Shown: one piece after another, positions 25,028 to 33,538 of the stretch
Numbering within the stretch: the first letter of the stretch is position 1
How the letters are laid out: the number at the start of each line of letters is the position of its first letter
Translations under genes and position numbers: made by a program
Notes under the pieces: model-generated
The model's input: the letters and a program-made list of their open reading frames with translations, nothing else
Told to the model about the DNA's origin: nothing
Databases searched by the model: none
DNA from: Alloalcanivorax marinus
GTDB lineage: Bacteria > Pseudomonadota > Gammaproteobacteria > Pseudomonadales > Alcanivoracaceae
Reading direction: 5' to 3'
Assembly (NCBI RefSeq): GCF_016785095.1
Contig: NZ_JAEKJB010000011.1
Coordinates: 248,001 to 312,000 of the forward strand
Length of the DNA stretch: 64,000 nt

Positions 25028-27282
25028 CAGCTCGCTCCGGTGGAGGAATCACGGACCCGGCCCAGAGCGTCGATCACGTCCTTCTGGGCGCTCAGGCTCA
25101 GGTCGATCACTTCGCGGGCCTGCTCCACATAGTAGGCGAGCTGTTCGTCGCTGCGTTCGGCGGAGCGGGTGAGGGCGGCTTCCACCTGCTGCAGGGTGTC
25201 CAGCAGCCCCTCATTGGCCTCACCGAAGCGGGCCACGGCGGCGCCGAAGGCCTCGCCCAGGCTGGCCATTTCCCGGGCGCCGCCGGTGAGGTCGCCGGCC
25301 AGGGTTTCCAGTTGCGTGCTTTGCCGTTCTACCTGGTCGGTGAAGGTGTCGCTGACCGCGCGCAGGGCGCCGCCGGCATCCACGATCAGGCTTTCCACCG
25401 CCTCGCGCTGCGCCTCGGCGGCCTGACGCTGGGCGCCGAGCAGGCGGTCCAGTTCGCTGACCAGGCGCTGGCGTTCTTCCAGCAGGGCGTTGTCGCGCTC
25501 GCTGTTGCGGGTCATTTCCGCGCGCAGTTCGTTGATCACCTCGGCGGCGGCTTTGGGGGTTTCCGAGGCGGTCTCGATGAGCCGGGTCATGGGTGCTTCC
25601 AGGGCCGTACCCAGTTCGGTGAGATGGCGGCTGGCGGTGGCTTCCAGCGCCGCCAGCCGCTGGCTCGCGGCCTCGCCGCGGGCCTGCTCCTGGTCGCGCA
25701 GGGCGGCCAGTTGCTCGCCGGTGCGGGCGGTAAGTTGTTCCAGGCCCTGCCGTTGTCCGTCCAGCAATTGCCGCACGGCCTGCTGGAAGCCGTCCTGGTG
25801 GCCCTGGAGGGTGGCGCCGACGTCGCGCAGTAGTTCGCCGGCTTGTTGTCGCTGGGTGTCCTGACTCTGGCGCTGGCCATCCAGCAGCTCGCCGGCGGTG
25901 GCGCGGAAGGCGTCGCCGTGGCGGGCCAGGGCCTGGTCCAGGCGTGCCACCAGTTCGCCGGCGGCGTGGCCTTGCTGCTCCAGGTGGTCGCGCCATTGCC
26001 CGGCGGCCTGCTCGGTGCTGGCCTGGAACGCCTCGGTGGCACGCGCCAGTTGCTCCTCGACGCGGGCGGCGTGCTCCGCCTGTTGCTGGCGGCCATGCTC
26101 GATCATCGCGCTATTGTCGGCGCGCAGGCGCTCGGCGGTATCTTCCAGGGTGCCGGCCAGGCGCTCGGTGGTTTCCGCCTGCTGACGGTTCTGTTGCGCC
26201 AGGCCGTCGCGCCAGGCGTCGGCGGCCTGGCGGGTGGTGTCCTGGAAGCGTTCGCTGAGCGCCGCCAGTTGTTGTTCATGGGCCTGGCGGCTTTCCGCCA
26301 GGCCCTGGCGCCACTGTTCGCCCAGGCCCGTCAGGTGCCGCTCGGTGACCTCGCCGAGCCGGTGGTGGGTGCGCTCGGTCTGTTCCTGGAGACGGGCCAT
26401 GGCGTCTTCCATGACCGGCTTCACCCCGTCGGCGGCGAGTCGGGCGCTGTCGCCCAGGTGATGTTGCAGCCGCTCGCCGAGGGTGTCCGCGAGGGTTCGG
26501 TATTCCTCGGTCATGCGGCTGTGGAAGCGTTCCTGGTTGTCGCTCAGATTGTCGGCCAGCCGGCCGCCCAGGGCGTCCAGCCGGTCGGTGAGCGCGGCGA
26601 GCTGTTCGACCACGGCGGGGAAGGCATCGGATTGGGCGCGCAGGGCCTGGAAGGCGTCTCGTTGCTGCTGCTTAAGCGAAAAGACGCGCAGTTCGCGGCT
26701 GATCTTGCCGTCCAGTTCGCGGCTGGCCAGGGTGCGGTCCCGGCGGCACAGGGTGGCGGCGAGGCCAAGCATGGCGGAGGCCGCCACGCCGGCGATGGAG
26801 GTGCCGAAGGCCAGGCTGAGGCCGGCGATGGGGGCCGCCAGGGCGCCCTGGATGGCCTGCAGGTCGGCGCCGCCGTCCAGGGCGGTGACCGCCCCTTGCA
26901 GGGTCACGGTCATGCCGATGAAGGTGCCCAGCAGACCCAGCATCACCAGCAGGCCGGACAGGTACGGGGTGAGCATGGGCCCGGGCAGCGCCACCGCCTC
27001 GCCCTCTATGCGTCGCCGCACGGCGCCACGCAGGCCCGCCGGCAGGCTCGCCAGCCAGCCGCCCAGGGCCTGTTCGTCGCTGGGGGTGGAGGTGAGGTTC
27101 TCGCTCAGTCGGTCGGTGGCGCGGCGGAAGCGCAGCAGTTCCAGGAAGCCGAAGCCATAGACCAGGGCGATCAGCAGGGTGGCGAGCAGCGCCACTGGCT
27201 GGCCGGCGAGAAAACCGAGCCCCACCCAGAGTACCGCGGCGGCGCCCAGGATGAAGGCCAGAACAAAAAGAAAGCGTGTCAT
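25027..27282 (-). CDS. DUF802 protein: MotA/ZorA-like channel with long coiled-coil tail
   Basis: A 751-residue membrane protein. Four helices are visible at about 4-26, 29-50, 105-128 and 152-178. The third carries GLLGTFIGMTVTLQG and the fourth AFGTSIAGVAASAMLG, the conserved pore-helix patterns of MotA/ExbB/ZorA proteins. Residues about 190-740 are a very long, Gln/Glu/Ala-rich coiled coil with repeated RxAxxWRxxLxQQ-type segments, like the intracellular tail of ZorA. ATG 27282 overlaps the DUF3348 stop by 4 bases; an extension to 27384 lies inside that gene. Together with the MotB-like partner it should form an ion-driven motor. Confidence 0.82.
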   Translation of the reverse strand: MTRFLFVLAFILGAAAVLWVGLGFLAGQPVALLATLLIALVYGFGFLELLRFRRATDRLSENLTSTPSDEQALGGWLASLPAGLRGAVRRRIEGEAVALPGPMLTPYLSGLLVMLGLLGTFIGMTVTLQGAVTALDGGADLQAIQGALAAPIAGLSLAFGTSIAGVAASAMLGLAATLCRRDRTLASRELDGKISRELRVFSLKQQQRDAFQALRAQSDAFPAVVEQLAALTDRLDALGGRLADNLSDNQERFHSRMTEEYRTLADTLGERLQHHLGDSARLAADGVKPVMEDAMARLQEQTERTHHRLGEVTERHLTGLGEQWRQGLAESRQAHEQQLAALSERFQDTTRQAADAWRDGLAQQNRQQAETTERLAGTLEDTAERLRADNSAMIEHGRQQQAEHAARVEEQLARATEAFQASTEQAAGQWRDHLEQQGHAAGELVARLDQALARHGDAFRATAGELLDGQRQSQDTQRQQAGELLRDVGATLQGHQDGFQQAVRQLLDGQRQGLEQLTARTGEQLAALRDQEQARGEAASQRLAALEATASRHLTELGTALEAPMTRLIETASETPKAAAEVINELRAEMTRNSERDNALLEERQRLVSELDRLLGAQRQAAEAQREAVESLIVDAGGALRAVSDTFTDQVERQSTQLETLAGDLTGGAREMASLGEAFGAAVARFGEANEGLLDTLQQVEAALTRSAERSDEQLAYYVEQAREVIDLSLSAQKDVIDALGRVRDSSTGAS

Positions 27283-28019
27283 GTGCGGTCGCGTACCTCG
27301 TTGTGCAAAGCGTCCAGCAGGCCCAGCGGCGGCTCCAGCCGGGCTTCCAGTTCGGCGAGCAGCAGTAGCTGCATCTCCTGACAAAAGCGGTGCAGCCAGC
27401 CGCCGGGCGCCATCCAGGCATCGGGGTCATCGGCGTCGTTGTCCAGCAGGCTGCGTTGTCCATCCGGCTTGAGCGCCTCGAAGCGCCGCGCCAGCAATTT
27501 CGGGACGGCGCCGAAGCAGCGCCGCGTCCAGGCGGTGAGGGTGGCGTCGAACACCGCGTCCAGTTCCGCCAGCCGGGCGGCGCCCGGACCGCAGTCGGCC
27601 AGGGCTCCGCGCAGGCGCACGCGCACCGGTTGCAGGCCGGCGGTGAGTTGGCGCTGGCGGGCCACGTAGAATTTCTGGTAGGGCTCGTAGTCCGCCTGGG
27701 GGGCGGGCAGGCCGTTGCGGGTGCCAAGCTGTTCCGGTTCGAACGCCCGGGTCAGGCCAGCCAGCAGCTTGTCGCGAACCTTGGCCAGATCCTCGCCGAG
27801 GCGCCGGTAGTCCCGCTCGCTGGCATGGAAGGGGCCCGTGGCGCGGTGGGCGTTGGCGGTGTCCAGAGCCACGGTGTCCGACAGGTCGAACAGGCGCGCC
27901 AGGCGTTCGGCGACGTCGCCGTCGGGCTGACCGTCGAGCAGATGCAACTCGGCCAGCAGACGGGCCAGCCGGCCGCCCGGATAGGATGCTCGTGGAAAGC
28001 TATGCACGCCGTTGCTCAT
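27279..28019 (-). CDS. DUF3348 protein, first gene of a motor-like operon
   Basis: A 246-residue soluble protein, assigned to DUF3348 from the N-terminal PGGRLARLLAELHLLDG pattern, the FHASERDYRRLGEDLAKVRD segment and the genomic context. It is helical, with no signal peptide or membrane helix and no catalytic motif I can see. MSNGV at 28019 is taken as start (ATG 28028 is possible). It is coupled by ATGA to the DUF802 gene. A cytoplasmic partner of the coiled-coil tail is a reasonable guess. Confidence 0.75.
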   Translation of the reverse strand: MSNGVHSFPRASYPGGRLARLLAELHLLDGQPDGDVAERLARLFDLSDTVALDTANAHRATGPFHASERDYRRLGEDLAKVRDKLLAGLTRAFEPEQLGTRNGLPAPQADYEPYQKFYVARQRQLTAGLQPVRVRLRGALADCGPGAARLAELDAVFDATLTAWTRRCFGAVPKLLARRFEALKPDGQRSLLDNDADDPDAWMAPGGWLHRFCQEMQLLLLAELEARLEPPLGLLDALHNEVRDRT

Positions 28020-28172
28020 TGCTGCCACCCTGGCCGGAACACGGGCCCGGAGGCGCCCGTTTAACGGGGCTCCGCCGGGCGAAGCGGCACATTCTAATCA
28101 GGAACGGCCGGCGATGATAATGCCGCGCCGCCGGGTGCGCCCGGCGCCCGGCAATCTTCCGGTCACCGCCCT

Positions 28173-29387
28173 TCAGGCGACCGCCAGGTCCCGGGGGAAG
28201 CGACGGATGCGCAGGGTCAGCAGCAGGGCACCCAGCAGCGAGGCGCAGGTGAAGCCCACCGCCAGATGGAAACCACCGCTGAACTCGATCAGCGCGCCGG
28301 CGATGGCCGGGCCCAGGAACTGGCCGGTGGCGAAGAACACGGTGACGTAGCTGAAGGCGATGGGGATGAAACGCGGCGCCACCTGGTCGGTGCTGGCGGC
28401 CTGGATCATGGTGAACACGCCATTCACCGCGCAGCCCATCAGCAGAAAATGGGCGAAGAACACCGGCAGCCCCTGGTCGAGCAGCGGCAGGCCCATGGCC
28501 AGGGTGACCACGGCGGTGGCCAGGGTCAGGGCGTTGCCGCGCCCCCAGATGTCCGAGAGTGACCCCCACAGCGGCCCGCTGGCCACGGACAGCAAGCCGG
28601 ACATGGCCATCAGCCAACCGGCCACGTCGTCGCCGTGGCCGGCTTCCACCACATAGCTGACCATGAAGATGGACTGGATAATGTAGACCATGCCGATGAC
28701 GCCATAGACGGTGGCCATGGTGATCACCCGTGGGTGACGGTAGATGCGCCATTTATCCGCCGGCGCCGGTCGCTGGGGATCGTCGCTGTCCAACGGCTCG
28801 GGATCGCGCACCGCGATCAGCACCAGGGCCACGGCCACCGCCGAGATCACCGCGAACACCCCCCAACTGACCCGCCAGCCGTGGTCGCCGAAGGCATCGG
28901 ATAACCAGGGCACCAGCAGGCCGGTACCGAACAGGCCGGCGCCCACCCCCGCGCCCATGCAGCCGATCACCAGGCCGCGCCGCTCCGGATACCAGGTGGC
29001 CAGCAATGACACCATGGGCGCGAAGCAGAAGGCGGTACCCAGGCCCAGCAGGCCCATCAGGCCGAGAATCCAGCGGTAATCGGAGGCCACCGCCAGGCCG
29101 GCGAAGCCGAAGGTGAGAATGAACAGGCCCAGGGCCACGGCGTTGCGCGCGCCCCAGCGACCCGCGGCGACCCCGCCCACCAGCACGAACAGCAGATAGC
29201 CCAGGGCGGTGACGGTGCCCAGGTTGCCGGCCTGGCGGTAGCTCAGGCCCAGGTCCTCGCGCATGGGCGGCAGGATCACGCCGTAGGCAAGCCGCGCGAA
29301 CACGATCGCCACCAGCGCCGTGAGAATGCCGCCGGTGACCATGATCAGGGCATTGGGGCGGTGTGGCGGTGGCGTGACCAGTGACAT
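28173..29387 (-). CDS. MFS transporter
   Basis: A 404-residue, 12-helix major facilitator. It has the motif-A-like loop AAGRWGARNAVALG after helix 2 and LWGSLSDIWGRGNAL in the second half. It most resembles YbfB/YjiJ-type or monocarboxylate MFS proteins; the substrate is unknown. A clear paralogue lies at the right edge of the window (62827 onward), sharing VFARLxYGxxLPxMRE and the same helix pattern. It stands alone on the minus strand. Confidence 0.85.
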   Translation of the reverse strand: MSLVTPPPHRPNALIMVTGGILTALVAIVFARLAYGVILPPMREDLGLSYRQAGNLGTVTALGYLLFVLVGGVAAGRWGARNAVALGLFILTFGFAGLAVASDYRWILGLMGLLGLGTAFCFAPMVSLLATWYPERRGLVIGCMGAGVGAGLFGTGLLVPWLSDAFGDHGWRVSWGVFAVISAVAVALVLIAVRDPEPLDSDDPQRPAPADKWRIYRHPRVITMATVYGVIGMVYIIQSIFMVSYVVEAGHGDDVAGWLMAMSGLLSVASGPLWGSLSDIWGRGNALTLATAVVTLAMGLPLLDQGLPVFFAHFLLMGCAVNGVFTMIQAASTDQVAPRFIPIAFSYVTVFFATGQFLGPAIAGALIEFSGGFHLAVGFTCASLLGALLLTLRIRRFPRDLAVA

Positions 29388-29537
29388 GCGGGCTTCCAGA
29401 CGGTGGCGGCGCGAAAAGGGCGCACTACTTTAGGGCCTTTTCACCCTACTTGCATCACACCCGCCGCTGGCCCTGTCCGCCTTCCCGCCTGGGGGGCTAC
29501 AATCACCCTGTTGACCCTTCACGAGGAGATCGGAACG

Positions 29538-30092
29538 ATGACGACGCTGTTCATGGACGGTTTCGGCCGTCACTGGTGGTTGCTGGTGCTTTACGGCGTG
29601 CTCGGTGTGCTGGTGGGCCTGTATGCCGTGGTCTCCCCGCTGGAGGCGGCGGTGGCGCTGGCCTGGGCGATCGGTGTCCTGGCCCTGGCCGAGGGCGTGG
29701 TGGGGCTGGCGGCGCTGTTCGCCAACGGCGCCGTGGCGGGGCGCGGCTGGGTACTGTTCTACTCGCTGATTTCGCTGCTGTTCGGGTTGCTCGCGGTGAC
29801 CAACCCGGCGGCCACCGCCGGGGCCCTGCTGCTGGTGCTGGCGTGCTGGTTCGTGGTCGCCGGCGTGTTCCGGGTGCTGTTCGCCTTCCAGATCCGCCGC
29901 CATGTGCGCGGTGAATGGGTGATCGCCGTCACCGGGCTGCTGGGCATCGTGCTGGGCGGTTTGTTCCTGGCCAAACCCCTGGCCGGATTGGTGGTGGCCA
30001 CGGTCTGGTTCGGCGTTGGGATGCTGATCTACGGCGTGCTGCAGATCGTTGCCGGCCTGCGCCTGAGGAGCCTTTACAATCGTTCGTTTTAG
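29538..30092 (+). CDS. HdeD-family membrane protein
   Basis: A 184-residue protein with six membrane helices arranged as three pairs, a feature of HdeD/DUF308 proteins (HWWLLVLYGVLGVLVGLYAV; PLEAAVALAWAIGVLALAEG). E. coli HdeD is linked to acid resistance at high cell density; the biochemical role is unknown. ATG 29538 follows GAGGAGATCGGAACG. The next gene begins 9 bases after the stop, so both are probably transcribed together. Confidence 0.88.
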   Translation: MTTLFMDGFGRHWWLLVLYGVLGVLVGLYAVVSPLEAAVALAWAIGVLALAEGVVGLAALFANGAVAGRGWVLFYSLISLLFGLLAVTNPAATAGALLLVLACWFVVAGVFRVLFAFQIRRHVRGEWVIAVTGLLGIVLGGLFLAKPLAGLVVATVWFGVGMLIYGVLQIVAGLRLRSLYNRSF

Positions 30093-30101
30093 GGGGTCAC
30101 G

Positions 30102-31109
30102 ATGACCGAAGTTTCCACTAGCCCGGCTCGCCGCCGGTTGCTGCTGGTGCTGGGGGTGTTTGCCTTGCTGGCGGTGGGCGCCGCCCCGGCGGTTTGGTGG
30201 TGGACCTCCGGCCAGTATCTCCATGGCGAGTGCCGCCCCTTGAACCCCTGCGGTCCGGCGGCCAGCGGCGCCGTGGCGCCCTTCACCATGGATACCGTGG
30301 GTCAGGTGATGGCGGTGCCGTCGCCCGGCGATGAGGTGGTGCTGGTGGGCACCTCGTTGCCGCCGGAGTCCGAGCGGCCAGTGGGTTGGCTGGGCCATGT
30401 CGAGCTGGTGCATATGGATCTCGACAGCGGCGCCGTCGGCGCCCGCCAGCGGATTCCGTTCGTGCATCCGCCGGACTGGGTTTTCGTTTCCCCCGACGGG
30501 GGCCGTATTACCCTGGTCTGCCCGAAGCATCACAATGACCCCTGGCGGCGGGAGAATGCTTATGAGCCCGGCAAGCTTGGTGACGACGAGTTCTGTTACC
30601 GGGGGGCCGGAGACGATGCCCTGGTGGTATCGGCGCGGGATGGCCGCCGGCTGGATACCGTCGCCGAGATGGCCCGGCCGGGGTTTTTCCGCGCGGACTG
30701 GTGGCGCGGTTCGGGCCGTGGATTGACCCGGCTGGGTGAACAGTGGGTGGGGCAGCCCGATGGCGAGGACGTGCTGCTGTACCGCGTCGATGACGGCGAG
30801 ATGCGTCGCCTGAAACCCCGCGACAACGAACCCAGATTAAACTACCCCTCCGGCTATACTCTGGCGCTGTCACCGGACGGCGAGCGGTTGGCGGCGCTCT
30901 ACGCCGACGACACCCTGCGGCGCGATGGCTCCGCCTATATTCGCGTCTGGTCGGTGCGCAGCGGCGAGCAGATCGCCGCCTTCCAGGCGGAGAATCGGAA
31001 CCTGCCCCGTCTCGCCTGGAGTCCGGACGGTGAAATCCTGGTCGCCGCCACGGCCATCGGTGGTTACCGCATTTCGGAGGTCCGGGTGGAGGTGTTCCGG
31101 CTGCCCTGA
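30102..31109 (+). CDS. Membrane-anchored WD40/PD40-like beta-propeller protein
   Basis: A 335-residue protein. One N-terminal signal-anchor helix (RRLLLVLGVFALLAVGAAPA) precedes an exported region with beta-propeller-like repeats (VFVSPDGGRITLV, LALSPDGERLAALY, LAWSPDGEILVAATA). Cysteines C39, C45, C140 and C164 could form disulfides in the periplasm. No enzyme motif is seen. It follows HdeD by 9 bases, suggesting a shared envelope-related role. Confidence 0.68.
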   Translation: MTEVSTSPARRRLLLVLGVFALLAVGAAPAVWWWTSGQYLHGECRPLNPCGPAASGAVAPFTMDTVGQVMAVPSPGDEVVLVGTSLPPESERPVGWLGHVELVHMDLDSGAVGARQRIPFVHPPDWVFVSPDGGRITLVCPKHHNDPWRRENAYEPGKLGDDEFCYRGAGDDALVVSARDGRRLDTVAEMARPGFFRADWWRGSGRGLTRLGEQWVGQPDGEDVLLYRVDDGEMRRLKPRDNEPRLNYPSGYTLALSPDGERLAALYADDTLRRDGSAYIRVWSVRSGEQIAAFQAENRNLPRLAWSPDGEILVAATAIGGYRISEVRVEVFRLP

Positions 31110-31123
31110 GCCCCCTGACTGGC

Positions 31124-31178
31124 TGTAGGGGCGGCTTCAGCCGCGATTACCCGCGCACCTCGGGTCGCGGCTACGCCT
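31124..31178. repeat. REP-like palindrome, one good and one decayed unit
   Basis: Unit GTAGGGGCGGCTTCAGCCGC on the plus strand (31124-31147) is followed by a degenerate inverse (TCGCGGCTACGCC, about 31164-31176) that runs up to the stop of the FAD dehydrogenase gene. It sits between two convergent genes and may serve as a terminator for both. Confidence 0.6.
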
Positions 31179-32835
31179 AAACCACCGTGGCGGCGTGGCG
31201 CCCGGCGCGGCGGCCGGAGAAGATGCAGCCGCCCAGGAAGGTGCCTTCCAGGGTGTTGTAGCCGTGGTAGCCGCCGCCGCCGAAGCCAGCCACCTCGCCG
31301 GCGGCGTACAGCCCGGGCAGCGGGTCGCCAGCGTCGTCGAGCACCTGGCCGTCCACGTTGGTGTGCAGGCCGCCCAGGGTCTTGCGGGTCAGGATGTGCA
31401 GGCGCACGGCGATCAGCGGGCCGTGTTTCGGGTCCAGGATTTTGTGCGGTTTGGCGGCGCGGAACAGCTTGTCGCCCAGGTAGTGGCGGGCGCCGTGAAT
31501 GGCGGTGATCTGCGCGTCCTTGGCATAGGGGTTGTCCATCTGGTTGTCGCGGGCGGTGAGCTCCGCGAGCAAGCGCCCGTGGTCGATGCGGTTCTCGCCG
31601 GTGAGCCGGTTCATGCCGTCCACCAGGGTTTTGAGGTCATTGGCCACCACGAAGTCCTCGCCGTGTTTCTTGAAGGCCTCCACCGGCGGCGGCGCGCCTT
31701 TGCCCAGGCGGCTCTTGAGCACTTCCTTCCACTGCCCGGAGGTCATGTCCGGATTCTGTTCCGAGCCGGACAGGGCGAATTCCTTCTCGATGATCGACTG
31801 GTCGAGCACGAACCAGGAATAGTCGTGGCCGCTGGCGAGGATCTCCTTGAGCGTGGCCAGGGTGTCGTAGCCGGGCAGGCAGGGCGCCGGCAGGCGCCGG
31901 CCGTTGGCGTCGAACCACATGGACGAGGGGCCGGGAATGATGCGGATGCCGTGGTTCGGCCAGATCGGGTTCCAGTTCTTCATGCCCTCGGTGTAATGCC
32001 ACATACGGTCGCTGTTGATCACCGCCGCGCCGGCCTCCCGGGTAATGGCGATCATCCGCCCGTCCACATGGTGGGGCACGCCGGAGACCATGCTGGCCGG
32101 CGGTTCGCCGAGCCGCTCCCGGGGCCAGTATTCGCGCACCAGATCGTGGTTGCCGCCGATGCCGCCGGAGGTGACCAGCACGGCGCCGGCGTGGAATTCG
32201 AACGCGTCGATCACCTCCCGGGAGGAGCGCTCGCCCCGTTGCACGGTGCTGGGGGCGAGCATTTCGCCGGCCACGCCGGTAACGCGGCCGTCGGCGGTGA
32301 GCACCCGGCCGACCCGGTGGCGCGTTTTTAGGGTGATGCGCCCGGCGTCCATGTGTTCGCGCACACGGCGTTCGAACGGCGCCACCACGCCGGGGCCGGT
32401 GCCCCAGGTAATGTGAAAGCGCGGCACGGAATTGCCGTGGCCGGTGGCGGTGGAGCCGCCCCGTTCCGCCCAGCCCACCACCGGGAACCAGCGCATGCCC
32501 TGCTCATACAGCCAGGGCCGCATTTCGCCGGCGGCGAATTCCACGAACGCCTCGGCGGTCTTGCGCGGCCAGTAGTCCTCGTCGCGGTCGAAGCCGGCGC
32601 TGCCCAGCCAGTCCTGCAGGGCCAGCTCGGCGCTGTCCTTGATGCGCATGCGGCGCTGCTCCGGGCTGTCCACCAGGAACAGGCCGCCCAGGGACCAGTG
32701 GGCCTGGCCGCCCACGGAATTCTCCCCTTCCTGCTCGACGATCAGCACCGATTTGCCGGCGTCCGCCAGTTCCGCCGCGGCCACCAGCCCGGCCAGGCCG
32801 GCGCCCACCACGATCGCATCGCTTTTGTTGTCCAT
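31177..32835 (-). CDS. FAD-binding dehydrogenase (fumarate reductase/KstD-like)
   Basis: A 552-residue flavoprotein. The N-terminal dinucleotide motif VVGAGLAGLVAAAELADAGK and the following VGGQAHWSLGG bind FAD. The C-terminal GLYAAGEVAGFGGGGYHGYN and GTFLGGCIFSGRRAG close the FAD site as in flavocytochrome c/3-ketosteroid dehydrogenase relatives. The usual annotation is FAD-binding dehydrogenase of unknown substrate; a ketosteroid or alpha,beta-dehydrogenation is possible. The gene is single on its strand. Confidence 0.87.
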   Translation of the reverse strand: MDNKSDAIVVGAGLAGLVAAAELADAGKSVLIVEQEGENSVGGQAHWSLGGLFLVDSPEQRRMRIKDSAELALQDWLGSAGFDRDEDYWPRKTAEAFVEFAAGEMRPWLYEQGMRWFPVVGWAERGGSTATGHGNSVPRFHITWGTGPGVVAPFERRVREHMDAGRITLKTRHRVGRVLTADGRVTGVAGEMLAPSTVQRGERSSREVIDAFEFHAGAVLVTSGGIGGNHDLVREYWPRERLGEPPASMVSGVPHHVDGRMIAITREAGAAVINSDRMWHYTEGMKNWNPIWPNHGIRIIPGPSSMWFDANGRRLPAPCLPGYDTLATLKEILASGHDYSWFVLDQSIIEKEFALSGSEQNPDMTSGQWKEVLKSRLGKGAPPPVEAFKKHGEDFVVANDLKTLVDGMNRLTGENRIDHGRLLAELTARDNQMDNPYAKDAQITAIHGARHYLGDKLFRAAKPHKILDPKHGPLIAVRLHILTRKTLGGLHTNVDGQVLDDAGDPLPGLYAAGEVAGFGGGGYHGYNTLEGTFLGGCIFSGRRAGRHAATVV

Positions 32836-32913
32836 GATGATGCCCCTGGAAGGTTGCGAGGCCTTAAACCTAGCAGGTTTCTGGCACCATCGTCAGGCAT
32901 TCTCCGCCGGGTT

Positions 32914-33432
32914 TCAGCCGAAGCCGGGCAGGGCGGTCTGGCCACCGGCGTGCCGGCGTTCGTGGTCGAGCAGCCATTGCTTGCGTTCCAGGCCGCCGCC
33001 GTAGCCGGTGAGGGTGCCGTTGGCGCCGATCACCCGGTGGCAGGGCACGATGATGCCCAGCGGGTTGCGGCCGTTGGCCAGGCCCACGGCGCGGGATGCC
33101 CCCGGGTTGCCGAGCCGACGGGCCAGCTCGCCGTAGCTTTCGGTCTCGCCGTAGGGGATGTCCGCCAGGGCCCGCCAGACGCTTTGCTGGAAGTCGCTGC
33201 CGCGCGGTGCCAGTGGCAGCTCGAACTCGCGCAACTGGCCGGCGAAGTAGGCCGCGAGTTGTTCCCGGGCGGCGCGGAACAGGGCGTCGTCCCGGTAGCG
33301 CTCCCGGTCCGCCTCGGGCCTTTCCTTCCAGCGTTTCATGTACAGGCCGGTGAGCGCGTCGCCGTCACTGGTGAGCAGCAAGGGGCCAAGGGGGGAGTCG
33401 ATCGGATGATGGACATCGGCGTCGGTGTGCAT
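32914..33432 (-). CDS. ogt: Methylated-DNA--protein-cysteine methyltransferase
   Basis: A 172-residue suicide repair protein that moves alkyl groups from O6-alkylguanine (and O4-alkylthymine) to its own cysteine. Active site PCHRV has C131; the DNA-binding helix is SYGELARRLGNPGASRAVG and the finger Arg is in that helix. Lack of the Ada N-terminal domain indicates Ogt. The start at 33432 (MHTDADVHH) gives normal length; the frame is open to 33510. Confidence 0.95.
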   Translation of the reverse strand: MHTDADVHHPIDSPLGPLLLTSDGDALTGLYMKRWKERPEADRERYRDDALFRAAREQLAAYFAGQLREFELPLAPRGSDFQQSVWRALADIPYGETESYGELARRLGNPGASRAVGLANGRNPLGIIVPCHRVIGANGTLTGYGGGLERKQWLLDHERRHAGGQTALPGFG

Positions 33433-33538
33433 GGTGTCTCCGCCAGGGTAACCGGTGATCATCGCCATTGTAGATGGGCCACGAGATCCCGGCTCGCCAT
33501 TTCCGGACATCGCTGCATGGAGCGCCCGGGTGGCCGCG

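Noticed and set aside
23683..28019. Calling the motor-like operon a Zorya defence system
   Set aside because: ZorC and ZorD (SNF2 helicase/nuclease) are absent and the flanking genes are ordinary. Only the ZorAB-like motor architecture is supported.
28029..28172. Promoter or small RNA in the gap before the motor operon
   Set aside because: The gap is 144 bases of GC-rich sequence with some self-complementarity but no convincing -35/-10 pair, terminator or conserved motif.
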